A stretch of DNA of 64,000 bases, taken from the NCBI GenBank assembly GCA_963693365.1, contig CAVNZM010000001.1, positions 7,626,001 to 7,690,000 on the forward strand. The letters run 5' to 3'. Below the pieces are notes generated by a model. That model saw only the letters and a list, made by a program, of their open reading frames with translations, was not told where the DNA came from and made no database searches. A program made the translations under genes and the position numbers. Positions 39,263 to 64,000 of the stretch are shown here, one piece after another; within the stretch, counting starts at the first letter, position 1; each line of letters starts with the position of its first letter. The stretch is from Amoebidium appalachense. Taxonomy: Eukaryota > Ichthyosporea.

Positions 39263-41176
39263 TAGGCCCTTGCAAAAATATCCCGAATATCTTTTGATAA
39301 TCAGGGGCCAATTCGATATATGATATATCTCGGGATATTAAGGGGGATATATCGAATGATATTCAGGGGACGGACCAAAAAATGATATATCATAAATATC
39401 TTTCGGGGCATGATATATCCCGGCTTTAGAAACGGGATATATCCAGTGCTCTCAAAGTTATAATATGTGAAAAACAAAACAAAAAGTTACAGAAAGCTCA
39501 TATTTCGCACTTCCTGCACTACCAAATCTTTTTTTTAGCCTAAAATAGGCCTAAAAGCGACCGGATTGCTTCGGATTGCCCTTGAAATGACAACCTTGGG
39601 GTATATAGTCCCTGAAGGGGTCTCACCAAAATAGCGGAAATCAGAACAAAATCCCGTGTATTTCCTTATATGGGTAAACGCAAAGATATTTTTCGTGATA
39701 TTCAGGGCCAAAAATCGGGATATTTCGACTAGATATTCAGGTCAAAGTCGAGATACTTTTTATATATCCTGTGATATTCTGGGGCTTTTAAGATATTTTT
39801 AAATGATATTCAGACCACCTATGACTATTTGGGTATTCCTTTTACTGCACGGGGTATTGATTTCCGCAAGCTCCTCACAGCACGGATCGCTCGTGCGAAG
39901 GGTAAGCTTCACATCGTGTCAAATATGTTTCAACAGGAGTCTGTGATCCATCCTGCGAACCTTCTTCTCTACTATAAACCTTTTTTACGGCCGACTTTCG
40001 AATATGGACTTCCGCTATTGGCCTGCGCCCCACCTCGCGAGGCGGCAATGGCGCTGAACGAGTTCGACGATTTTCAGGGTACTGCGCTACGCACTTTGTT
40101 TCGTACTCGGTTTGTGCCTCCCTTAATCAGTATGTTTGGTTTATCGTCTGCTGTTTGTCGTATGGAGGAATTGTCTCTTCGTTTTTGTTTTCATTTAGTT
40201 AGGCTACCTGATGGTCACCCTCTTTATGCTTTCTTTCCCCCCCCTCCCTCCATTCCTCTTCCCCCCCGATTCACCAACGCTACTTCTGAATGTCCTCAGC
40301 CTACCCTCTTTCCACCTGATTCTTCCTCTCGCTATCTCACTCCCTCTTTCTTTTCTCTTCCTGTTTTTTCTGCCTTTTCGCGTTATTACCATACGCAGTA
40401 TAAGTTTCTTTCTCGTTCTGATAGAGAAATCAAAGGTAAAACTCAGTCGGCATGTGTTATGTTCCTTAGGCAACACCGTACTGATCATTATCGCTTTTTG
40501 GGAGCTTTGGCAGGATACATTTCTCCTGCTGTACGTATGGATACCACCCTAGTAGATAAGTCTGTATGGTGCTCTGATGTTGATAGGCCGTCGAATGTGG
40601 CTGGGCCTCCGGTAATGTCCACGCAATAAAAAGTGTGTAAACCCCTTGCCTGGGAAGTTGTGCAGTGGCGCTGTAATTCTTGTTTTCATCGCCGCTGGTG
40701 CCACTTTTGTGCTGACCTTTTTAATCGCAAGCATGTTGATAGGTGTGAATTTTTATGTCGCGTTTTACCTCTTTCCCTCCGGGTATCTGCTACACTAGCT
40801 GGCAATGTGAACACTTTAGACTTTTTGTTAAATTCTGTTGGTCGTCACATTGAGTATTTATATGATTTTCACACCTCAGTATGCACTTGTTACTGGATAA
40901 CTCGTGAAGTTTTTATTGTCTTCTCCGTATGCCGTGCATACTTGCATACCTTTCCGTTGAATAAATTCAGTCAAAAGAAAAAAAAAAGATATTCAGTCAA
41001 TAGAAAAAAAAATATTCAGGGGCTTTTGCCGGGATACTTTTGTGATAGCCTCGGGGCAACATTCGATATTTTCGCGATATATATATCGAATGATATTCAG
41101 GCAAAAAAAAAAAAAAAAAAACAGTCAAAAGAAAAGATATTCAGGGCAAAAAGCGGGATATTTTTCCAAGGGCCTA
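39263..41176. mobile_element. hAT-like non-autonomous DNA transposon with 23-bp terminal inverted repeats
   Basis: The left end 39263-39285 begins TAGGCCCTTGCAAAAATATC; the right end 41154-41176, read in reverse, is TAGGCCCTTGGAAAAATATC. They match at 22 of 23 positions. The flanks are GCTACCAG (39255-39262) and GCCACCAG (41177-41184), an 8-bp target-site duplication with one mismatch. TIRs starting TAG(G)G-like and 8-bp duplications are typical of the hAT superfamily. No transposase was seen. The inner arms (39286-39815 and about 41000-41153) are packed with GATATTCAGG and palindromic ATATCGAATGATATTC variants, and the middle is a LINE-like reverse-transcriptase fragment. Confidence 0.7.
39817..41000 (+). 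pseudogene. Decayed non-LTR retrotransposon (LINE) reverse transcriptase C-terminus
   Basis: From DYLGIPF (39823) an open frame runs to TAA at 40627-40629 and then stays open in the same frame to about 41187. The sequence starts at the LG-I-P motif that follows the RT palm in LINE polymerases, continues with KLLTARIARAKGKLHIVSNM and YYKPFLRPTFEYGL, and after the stop carries CHFCADLFNRKHVDRC, a C-x2-C-x7-H-x3-C finger as found at LINE pol C-termini. The catalytic palm is missing, so this is a 5'-truncated, in-frame interrupted relict. It lies inside the hAT-like element, so either the LINE inserted there or the element captured it. Confidence 0.6.
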
Positions 41177-41915
41177 GCCACCAGTAGTAGTATATTTTGC
41201 CTTGCCCGCACGCGCTGCTGAGCTACATTTTTTGTACTCTGCGGTGCCTTCAGTGCATGGTTTACTAAACTGTAGTGATTGGCCAGTTCAGAGTACTTCT
41301 TGATTTAAACAAATTATATATACTATCAACTATTAAAAAATTGATGATGGACTAAAGATCAGGTACATTTTTGACAGACTTTCCGCACGTGCGCGAGCGC
41401 GGCGCCGGCGGGCTCTGCAGATAAAAGTATCCCGGAAAACGTTTTGGTTATGTCCCTTATTTATCTCTATTTTATTTTTTAATCAATTATATCACATTGT
41501 CATTTGCGACAAAACCTTATCACAGTGTCCATACAATTTCGATCCTTGGGTTCTCTGGATATGTTTACAACTACTGGCCCCAAGCGTGTAAACCTATCTC
41601 AAAATTACAGTTATAAGTTTTTTAAAGGTATCCCATAAATACCTTTTGCTCCAGTTCGAGGATCCACGGTCAGTGGGGTTTACACACTTTTTATTGCGTG
41701 GACACTGCCGTCTCTGCCGCTGAAACGGTCAGACTTGGCAACTTGCCCATCTCAATTTTCTTTTTTTTTTTGTAACCGGATCTATTCAACGGAGAGATGT
41801 CTTTTTAGAAGATAAATATTATGTTGTTACGATTAATATATCAAAATATTATTTCAGAAAATTTCTGTTTCATCGCGGACTCAAGCGGGCGCTGAGCCTC
41901 AGTATGAAAATAACG

Positions 41916-41966
<51 letters not shown>
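41916..41966 (+). repeat. 51-base uninterrupted C-run
   Basis: The longest pure homopolymer noted, in intergenic DNA. Others of similar size on the plus strand: Cs at 3501-3550 and 11712-11758; Gs at 14727-14761 and 62057-62095. Confidence 0.95.
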
Positions 41967-41968
<2 letters not shown>

Positions 41969-42394
41969 CTTGGTCATGGGTATACCGCATTGTGAATAAG
42001 GTCAGGTCATGCCATATACGATATATATATTTCGGGTCGTCACACCGTATTTGCATACCCTGTACACTACGTTTTTTTTGGTTTTCATTCTCAGTATTTC
42101 CTATATCCCCACCTTTTTTTCTTTTCTTCTTTGTTTTCTTTTCATAATTCTTCTTCTCTTCTTCTTCATTTTTCACTACAATGACGCGGTGTATAAGGCC
42201 GGCCCGGAGGGCCAAGCCGTACAGGTACTTGTAGTTTATGCCTATCATAGCGGCGTAGTATCAATTCATGTCATCAGTGGTGGTCTCATGGTACGCACGC
42301 GTGCACGTGCACACGCACCGTCGCACACTGACGGTGTGCACGCGCTGCGATGAACTTTACGTTCGATGCACTCTTGCGACCGCGTGCATGCTTT

Positions 42395-42460
42395 CTGTCG
42401 CGGCGCGACTCGACGGTTCGATAGAGTCCAGTGTTCGCTCTACCACCTACTGAGGCGGTG
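42395..42460 (-). repeat. tRNA-like SINE head
   Basis: On the minus strand the order is CCTCAGTAGGTGGTAGAGCG, then CACTGGACTCTA, then ACCGTCGAGTCGCG. The first resembles a tRNA D-arm/A-box, the last a T-arm/B-box, at tRNA-like spacing. The acceptor stem does not close, so this is more likely a SINE head than a tRNA gene. A 35-base T-run lies just beyond its 5' side. Confidence 0.35.
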
Positions 42461-42467
42461 TCTCCTT

Positions 42468-42510
<43 letters not shown>

Positions 42511-43914
42511 AAAAGGGACCACCGCCTGAGTAGATGTATAACGTCGCACGTGCGGCAACACGTCGTACGTACATGTTAGGTGTTCGCTGAATGTGTAAGG
42601 AAAAATAAGGAGCCATCTCAGTAGGTGGCAGCCGTGCGGCACACGTGCACACACACACGCACGCACACGCGCATACACACGAGAATACGCACGTACACAC
42701 GTACGCACACAGATACACACAACACGCACACACGTGCACACACGCACACACACACGCACACACACACACACACGCGCACCGTGACACGAACAACCATCAA
42801 ACATGTGCACGCACAGAAATGATATCATATTAGTGCACCTGAGTACCAGTAGTCGTGTAGGCATTGATGCCTTTGAATACTCATAGGACAGACTTTCATC
42901 GCCAACATCCTTGAAATAATTTTCTATTGAGGGGAGGAGGTATAAAGGTCCTTCTGTTACAAGACTGTGACAAGCTTATGTCTCAGTTTTTACTGTTCCT
43001 TCTACACCCCTCCCCCTCCCCCTCCCCCCCCCCCCCCCCCCCCTTTTCCCTCCCTACACACACACGCACGCACCCACGTGTCACTTCTACAGAGCGCTCC
43101 CCACTGTGAACACAGTTGCAGCTTGTCACACGCAAACACGCACACACACTGCACACTCAAAGCACATAACACATTCACACACACACACACACACACACAG
43201 ACGCACACCCACCCACACAAATACAGACACCAGCTCGTTACAAGTACGAGTACATACAAAAGTGCACATGCAAACACGCACCGAAATCAACACTGAAAAA
43301 CCGCATAGCCTATCTGGTACACCTTTTATAACTTCCCCACTCCAGCCCCCCCCCCCCCCCCTCCCCCCTCCCCCGTAACACTGAAAATGCTGGCAGCACC
43401 GTTCTTATATTTTTCTCACATCACGGTTTGACCCATATAATACCCCCCTTTCCACGTGGATGTGCCAATAATTCTTTGTTAACAGCGGGATCAACGTGAG
43501 ACTCCGAGGCCTAGGTCTCCACCTTCCCAGAGATCTTGGACTATTTGTACGAGGGGGAGGAGGGGGGGGGGGAAGGAGAGGGGAGGGGGGGGGGGGGGGA
43601 GAGGGTCACGGGGGGAGGGGGGGCATTCCTGTCCGCTCCTCCGGCTCAGGCTCTCCCCACGCTTACTGACCCACGTACGTGTACAGCCACACGCACAAAT
43701 AGCTTGATACCGTTTAAAGTCGCGGTTTTTCAGGGTAAAAGTCTCGCGACCAAGTTTTTGCGGACAGACACCTCTCTTGGCAACCTTGGTAGAGTCACAC
43801 ACACACGCACAGGCATGCACAAGGCGACACACAAGGAGCACATGCACACACGCACGTCACTGTACTCCTCTTTGACTCGAGCTGGGCGCCCGCCGGGCCG
43901 CGGGTGTGGCAGAG

Positions 43915-44486
43915 CCTCGTCGACTTGACTTGACTTATATTCATAATTGCCCTCTAGGCCTCGTGACTTGATTTGACTTTAAGTCGCGACTTGTTACTAT
44001 TTATAGTGCGCCTTTTTGGTTGTTGGTTGCACCCGGCCAGGGCTGTGTGTGTGCCATCACGGCGTGCTTACGCGCAGTGTGCACGTGTGCACGTGTGTGT
44101 GTGTGTGTGTTTGTGTGCAGTGTGTTGGGGGGGAGGGACACACACACACGGCACACAAACCGTGAACACACACACACACACACACACACACACGAACATA
44201 TATATATATATATATATATATATTAATACATCCACACACGTATATACATCCACACACACACAAACACACACGAACATACATGTACACACACACACACGCA
44301 CGAACATACATGAACACACACACGGCAAACACACACACACACACATACACACACACACACACACACAGACACACACACATGAACATAGTACAGTCACTGT
44401 GTCACACACACAGTCACACAGTGTCACAGTGTCACACACACACACTCTCTCTCTCTCTCACGAACTTACATGCACACACACACACG

Positions 44487-44519
<33 letters not shown>

Positions 44520-44683
44520 TGTACACACATACACAGTGCTACACATGTACACACACACACACACGCACACTCGAGCTCTCTCACACACACACATGTACAC
44601 ATGTACAATGACATTGTACATTCAATTTGTACGTACACCGTACACTAACTTTAACGTACATGTACATGCACGTACACGTACAC

Positions 44684-44742
<59 letters not shown>

Positions 44743-44909
44743 ACACGTGCGCGCACGCAAACAGACACAAGTGTACACGCACGGGCTCGCGCGCGGCAAC
44801 TTAATGAATGCACACACCCACACACTAGTACTGCACACGCACACACAACACACCGTGCACGTGACACACACACACACACACGTGCACATGTCATACACGC
44901 ACACACACA

Positions 44910-44943
<34 letters not shown>

Positions 44944-45125
44944 CCATCATCACGGCACAGATTTGCAGGCTCAGCCCCCCCCCCCCCCCCCCCCCATCTC
45001 TCCATCCCTCCCCCCCCCCCCCCCCCCCCCCCAAGTCACCCCCATGTCCTGCCTGATGACTTGACTTGACTTGGGCCAAATCATCAGGTTCATGACTTCA
45101 AGTCGCGACTCGAAGTCAAGTCGCC
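43915..45125 (+). repeat. Pair of GACTTGACTTGACTT / AAGTCGCGACTT repeats
   Basis: The first copy at about 43919-43993 has CGACTTGACTTGACTT ... TTTAAGTCGCGACTTG; the second at about 45056-45121 has TGACTTGACTTGACTT ... TTCAAGTCGCGACTCG. AAGTCGCGACTT is a palindrome. They are direct copies flanking 1.06 kb of CA-rich DNA. Confidence 0.65.
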
Positions 45126-45563
45126 ACCCGCCTGCCGCCGTGCCCCGCCGCCAGCCAGTACAACTTGCCGTTTATGGCTAATTTGTGACGTCACGGAGAA
45201 CAACAAACAAACGAACGACCAGCTGGCAAACAATTGCAAAAGCCAAAAAGTTGAGTGTGTCACGTACAGAGTCACGTACGCGTATATACGCCCCGTTCTG
45301 TTGGCATCGATTGGTCCGTCCTTAAGTTCACTTTAAGAACCCTCCGTAGGCCTCAGTGTACTCTCAGGCGCACTAGTGCGCAGACATCGCGTGTTTACTG
45401 GTTTATGGCAAGCACCACGGCACTCTTAACTTGGCAGGGTAGATCTTGAAACATTTGCTTGTCCTTTTTACGTTGTTGGCTCCTTCGACCTCACATGCAC
45501 GCCACAGGAAGATCTACTATAACAGAACACTTGACTTGTACGTCTTCATTCCTCCGCACGAAA

Positions 45564-60210
<14,647 letters not shown>

Positions 60211-61054
60211 GCATCTCGACCACGCAGTGGATAAGGCGAATTGGAATTTGTTTTATGTTTTTCCCCCTACCAATATCAGTTCCGTTAAGTACGCGCGCCG
60301 CAGACTGCCGAAACATATTGCACGAGGTGCAAAGACAGATGGCCAACAAGTTAAACGAAGCAAGTATGTTTTAAAAGTTAAAAAATTGTGTGTTAAATAT
60401 GCATTGATTATGATGCATTGAAATCGAACCGTAGTACCTTGGTTATGGCACGTCAAAGTCACTGTGACAAACGGGGCGGAGGATTTACCGTTTCCGAAGT
60501 TGTGTGTACCTATAGCTCTCTGTTTTGCTTTTTCTTTTTTGACTTGGGCAGGTCGGAATAGTTTGTCATTTTTAATAATCATGACAACCCTTCTTTTCGA
60601 ATTTGCTTTTGCTTCGAAGTGGCTTCCAGAAGTTATATTACGATATTCATTTATAATCAGTTGTGATGTTAACGGTCAACGTGCGAGTGTTGGAAGAAAA
60701 CACACTCCCACACAGCCCAAGAGCAAAAGCGTAACCCCCCCCCCCCCCCCCCCCCCCCGCCCCCGCCCGGCGCGCGCGCACACACACACGCACACACACT
60801 GTACATGTGATACACACACAGACACTGTGACACACACTTCCAGGAACAACACAATGCAGAAGTTGCAGGGTGGGGACGTTCTTTTTTTTTTTTTTTTTTT
60901 TCCCGGTGGTCACCGTGGTGGTAGTGGTGGGTTGGGGGGGGGGGGGGTTGCCATGTGCACGTTTTTCTTGGGGCTGCGGGTTGGCAGGCGGGCTGGCCGT
61001 GGGCGGAGGGGGAGGGCCTTGGGGTGGGGTGGGTGGGTGGGTGGGGCTTTTTTT

Positions 61055-61093
<39 letters not shown>

Positions 61094-61220
61094 GAGGGGG
61101 AGAACTTCAAGGTGATCATCATTGAATTCACACGTAAACAACTTGTAAACACGACAAAATATTTTAGTACGACTAAGTCTTGTGCAGAGTACATGACACG
61201 TGTGTGTGTGCGTGTGCGTG

Positions 61221-61265
<45 letters not shown>

Positions 61266-62054
61266 TGTGTTTGTGTGTGTGTGTGTGTGCACGTGTGTGT
61301 GTGTTTTTATTTTTTTTATTTTTTTTTATTTTTTTTTATTTTTTTTTTATTTTATCCCGTTTCACTCCCGGCGAGGCACTGCCTCAGGGGAGCTTACCGT
61401 CTTCCGCCTAGACACAGATCGTACTGTATAGCACACTCATAAGTCAGGATTCTAATTGACCCCAACTGGCACTATTTTTAGTTACGCCTTATCCCACGGT
61501 TCTAGCCGCAGCAACGCTAGTGGGGAAGTGAGCACAGCTCACTTTAACAACACCAGCCGGGAGCGACCCGGGACACATACACAAACATAAAGACTTGAAA
61601 GGGGAAGACCCCATGCCCAGGACGCTGACCCGAACCGTGGCCGGTGACTCGGATTGGTCTCCCACTTGAACGTTGGGCTGGGATGCCCAAGCGGCGCGCC
61701 GTCGACGTCAGAGGGCCGGTGCTGTTCATGACGTCATGTCTTGCGGCCGGATGATAACAAATTGGTGGTGCTGCTTGACGTGGTCTGGGGTGATGGCTTC
61801 TAGGGGGCGGCCAGACCGGTGGACCGTCGAGGCAGAAAAATCGGAAGTAACCAGGATCGATCCTGCGACTTTGAGCTTGACACGCAGAGATCTTACCATT
61901 GCACCAACCCGCCCCCCGCACGTGTGTGTGTGTGTGTGTGTGTATGTGTGCGTGTGTGTGTGTCACGGTACCGGTGTATGCGTGCGTGTCACGGCAGCTT
62001 GTGCGTGTGTATGTGGCCCGGCATGCCCGGGGCGGGGCCTGCCAAAGAGAGAGA

Positions 62055-62096
<42 letters not shown>

Positions 62097-63902
62097 AAAC
62101 CATAGCTGGTTCATGTAAACCGTTGAAGACCAGATCCATGAGCTCTCCGCCAGCGGCCGGCGCCCGGGCCCCGGAGCCTAACTGAATTCAATTTCAGCGC
62201 GGAACTTGAAGATCGTGCAGCTACGCAGCAGCCCGCCGCTTGTAAAAATTTCGACGTTCTAGACTCCTCAGTGCAGCTGCAGCTGCTGTTGCAACTTGCA
62301 ATATGGTTGCTTAGCATGTACATATGTCTCTAGCTGCATTGATTGGCTGTGCTGGAAAACGCAGTAGGCCGTCGAGTGAGGCTGGGCCCCCGACATTGTC
62401 CACAGCAATAAATAGTGTGTAAACCCCCCAATGTGAAACTGAACTTTTTGATACGCATATGCAAATAGGCTAAAAGCGGCTTCCCGGCACTCTGATGTCC
62501 AAGAAATGAATATACAGGCCTGTTTGGCCATGAAAAAGGGGCGGACACCCAATATTGCTATACAAATAACGTGTTGCTGTATTTGCGGAAACCTCAGAAA
62601 GAGTAAATCTTGCAGCCATCATGATGCTAATAATAGGTCTTTCGAACTGAAACGAAATTTTGCTTCGCCCGGAAGTAAATCAGACCGCCAATTACATAAT
62701 TGTAGCGCAACGGCTAACGATCCTCCCAACCTTTGGAAATGACGTCATCTGAGCGTTTAGCCCTATTGGACATTGGTTAATCGAGCATAACTTATTTTTG
62801 GGACTGGCTGAGTTTGTAGCGATGTTATCACCCCTCAAGAGCGCTTTTTCTGGCTGTTATCTATATATTTCCTGAAAAGGCTTGTAATTTTTACTATATT
62901 GTTTTGTAGAAATAATAGACCTGCGGGCAGCGCTGCAGCCTAAAAAGTTATAACCAGCAAGGGGACAAAACTAATTATTTATGAAATAGTTGGCTAATTT
63001 TTGAATGGGTAACACCTGCCATCATGCTGGTCGATCGAATGAATATTTCCGAACATTTATTGAACTTAGCCACGCTGTCTCCCTGCGGCCTCTCTAACAT
63101 ACCTTATATGTTGCCGCAAGCGTAATAGCTAGCGGTTTGGACATGGTCATATGAAAACTGGAGGCCCTCCAGACTATAATCAACCTAGCTCAAAGATGTC
63201 CCTCTATCTATGGCACATTCGGCTGTTTTTGCCAAGGCTAAAAGGGCACAGCCACATCAAGTGTAAGCCTTGGATGTTGGAGACTACACCACCATCAGCT
63301 TAGCAGCTGGCATCCTGACATGGCCGCAATCCATTACAACTATTGTAGCTTGTCTTGCGTGTTTGTAGTGTAGCGTGTTCGGCACGCCAATAATTTCAGG
63401 CCCGACCATAACCCCGTTTTTACGGTTAAAAATACCCTAAACTTTTCGAAAATACCATCAAATTTTCAGTTTCGCACTGCAAGTTTCTACATCTCCCCCT
63501 CCCCCTCCCCCCTCCCCCTTCCCCCCGTCTCCTTCTCCCGTCCCCTTCACTCCACCGCACTTTGTGCACCCAAGGGCCTGCTTGCTCCAATGAATCGTTT
63601 GGACTGAAGGCACCTCATCGTTTAACCCCCCCCCCCCCCCCCTCCCCCCTCCCCCCCTTCTCCCCCTATCCCACCTCACCTCACCGGGACCCCCCCTCTT
63701 GCTTCTCCCTCTTCAATTTTGTCCCACCATGCCACCATGGCTGTTTGCTATGACTCTCCCCCCCCCTCCCCCCCCCCCCCCCCCCCCCCCCCCTCCCCTC
63801 CGCTGCCACACAATAATTATCCCGCCTTCGTTTGCACACCCACACACACACACACACTCGCCATTGCACCCGCTAAACAACCAAAAACTCTGGCATGTAC
63901 AG
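60211..63902. other. Intergenic region before the EGF exon
   Basis: Contains unique DNA at 60.2-60.7 kb, C/CA repeats (60737-60800), T/G homopolymers (60882-61092), a tRNA-derived SINE (61304-61917), a 39-base G-run (62057-62095), a GC-rich stretch (62.1-62.3 kb), a fragment related to the LINE relict (about 62360-62430), unique DNA to 63.48 kb and C-rich DNA to 63.87 kb. No gene was recognised apart from the exon that follows. Confidence 0.55.
61304..61917 (-). mobile_element. tRNA-derived SINE with A-rich tail and target-site duplication
   Basis: Read on the minus strand, the element starts GGGTTGGTGCAATGGTAAGA. TGGTGCAATGG (61896-61906) fits the pol III A-box TRGYNNANNNG, and GGATCGATCCT (61853-61863) fits the B-box at 9 of 11 positions, 33 bases further on. 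A 450-base body follows and then a tail of repeated A8T units (61304-61356). The flanks share GCACGTGTGTGTGTG at 61289-61303 and 61918-61932, a 15-bp target-site duplication made of microsatellite sequence. Confidence 0.72.
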
Positions 63903-64000
63903 ACGCCAACAAGTGCACGGCCAACACGCACAACTGCGCCACCACTGCCACCTGCACCAACACGGCCGGCTCCTTCACCTGCGCCTGCAACAGTGGCTAC
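63903..64000 (+). CDS. EGF-like domain exon, gene continues beyond the window
   Basis: After the acceptor GTACAG (63897-63902) the frame reads (D)ANKCTANTHNCATTATCTNT then AGSFTCACNSGY. This is the C-x6-C-x5-C-x8-C-x1-C spacing with the GSFTCxCxxGY end of an EGF-like domain; D-x-N at the start resembles the calcium-binding type, though Lys replaces the usual Glu. It points to a secreted or cell-surface protein. Only about 33 residues are visible and no upstream exon was recognised. Confidence 0.78.

Larger units (their letters stand above)
38132..45563. other. Intergenic gap between divergent LST2 and phosphatase genes
   Basis: Besides the hAT-like element and LINE fragment it holds largely unique AT-rich DNA (38.2-39.2 and 41.2-41.9 kb), a 51-base C-run (41916-41966), a tRNA-like SINE head (about 42395-42460), a T-run (42472-42506), CA-rich stretches (42.64-42.78, 43.1-43.3, 44.1-44.95 kb), an (AT)n at 44198-44223 and the GACTTGACTT repeat pair at 43915-43995 and 45053-45125. 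No other gene was recognised. Confidence 0.55.

Noticed and set aside
62506-62742. 78-codon open frame in unique DNA
   Set aside because: No family resemblance and no context; length is within chance for AT-balanced DNA.

Overview
The window is eukaryotic, intron-rich nuclear DNA, most likely from an animal or a close unicellular relative (holozoan). The evidence is five to six spliced genes with GT/AG introns, four of which belong to families typical of animals: a PITPNM/RdgB lipid-transfer protein, a glycogen-targeting PP1 subunit with a CBM21 domain, an LST2/ZFYVE28-like protein, and a histidine acid phosphatase of the PXYLP1/ACPL2 type. There is also an EGF-like exon at the right edge. 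The species cannot be named from the sequence. The introns and intergenic DNA are unusually full of (CA)n/(GT)n, (CT)n and uninterrupted C or G runs of 30-50 bases, so most long open frames (poly-Pro, poly-Gly, His-Thr, Val-Cys, Ser-Leu) are repeat artefacts.

Layout. (1) 347-10477, plus strand: the 3' part of a PITPNM-like gene, 14 exons including one tentative, ending in a full LNS2 domain; a polyadenylation signal lies at 11381. (2) 13783-17987, minus strand: the last five exons of a CBM21 glycogen-targeting gene, convergent with gene 1; its 5' exons were not found. (3) 22529-22735, minus: an isolated terminal exon with an SdrD_B-type beta-sandwich repeat. (4) 25192-38131, minus: a complete 15-exon LST2-like gene of 649 codons without a FYVE domain. 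(5) 38.1-45.5 kb: a repeat-rich gap between divergent genes, holding a 1.9-kb hAT-like element with 23-bp terminal inverted repeats that encloses a decayed LINE reverse-transcriptase fragment, plus a tRNA-like SINE head. (6) 45564-60210, plus: a 13-exon secreted or membrane-anchored histidine acid phosphatase with RHGDR and HD motifs. (7) 60.2-63.9 kb: intergenic, with a tRNA-derived SINE carrying a target-site duplication inside a GT microsatellite. (8) 63903 to the edge, plus: first visible exon of an EGF-repeat gene.

The exon models were built by hand from protein-family resemblance and checked by splice phase. All junctions of genes 1, 2 and 4 (LST2) keep frame; in the phosphatase one junction (exon 8 to 9) does not. 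The genes do not form an obvious pathway. A dispersed repeat family of about 200-430 bp ending in GCATTCAAA plus a C-run has about 16 recognisable copies in four genes and their flanks, and every copy lies in the same direction as the gene it sits in or beside. Many introns also use the end of a CA microsatellite as the 3' splice site.
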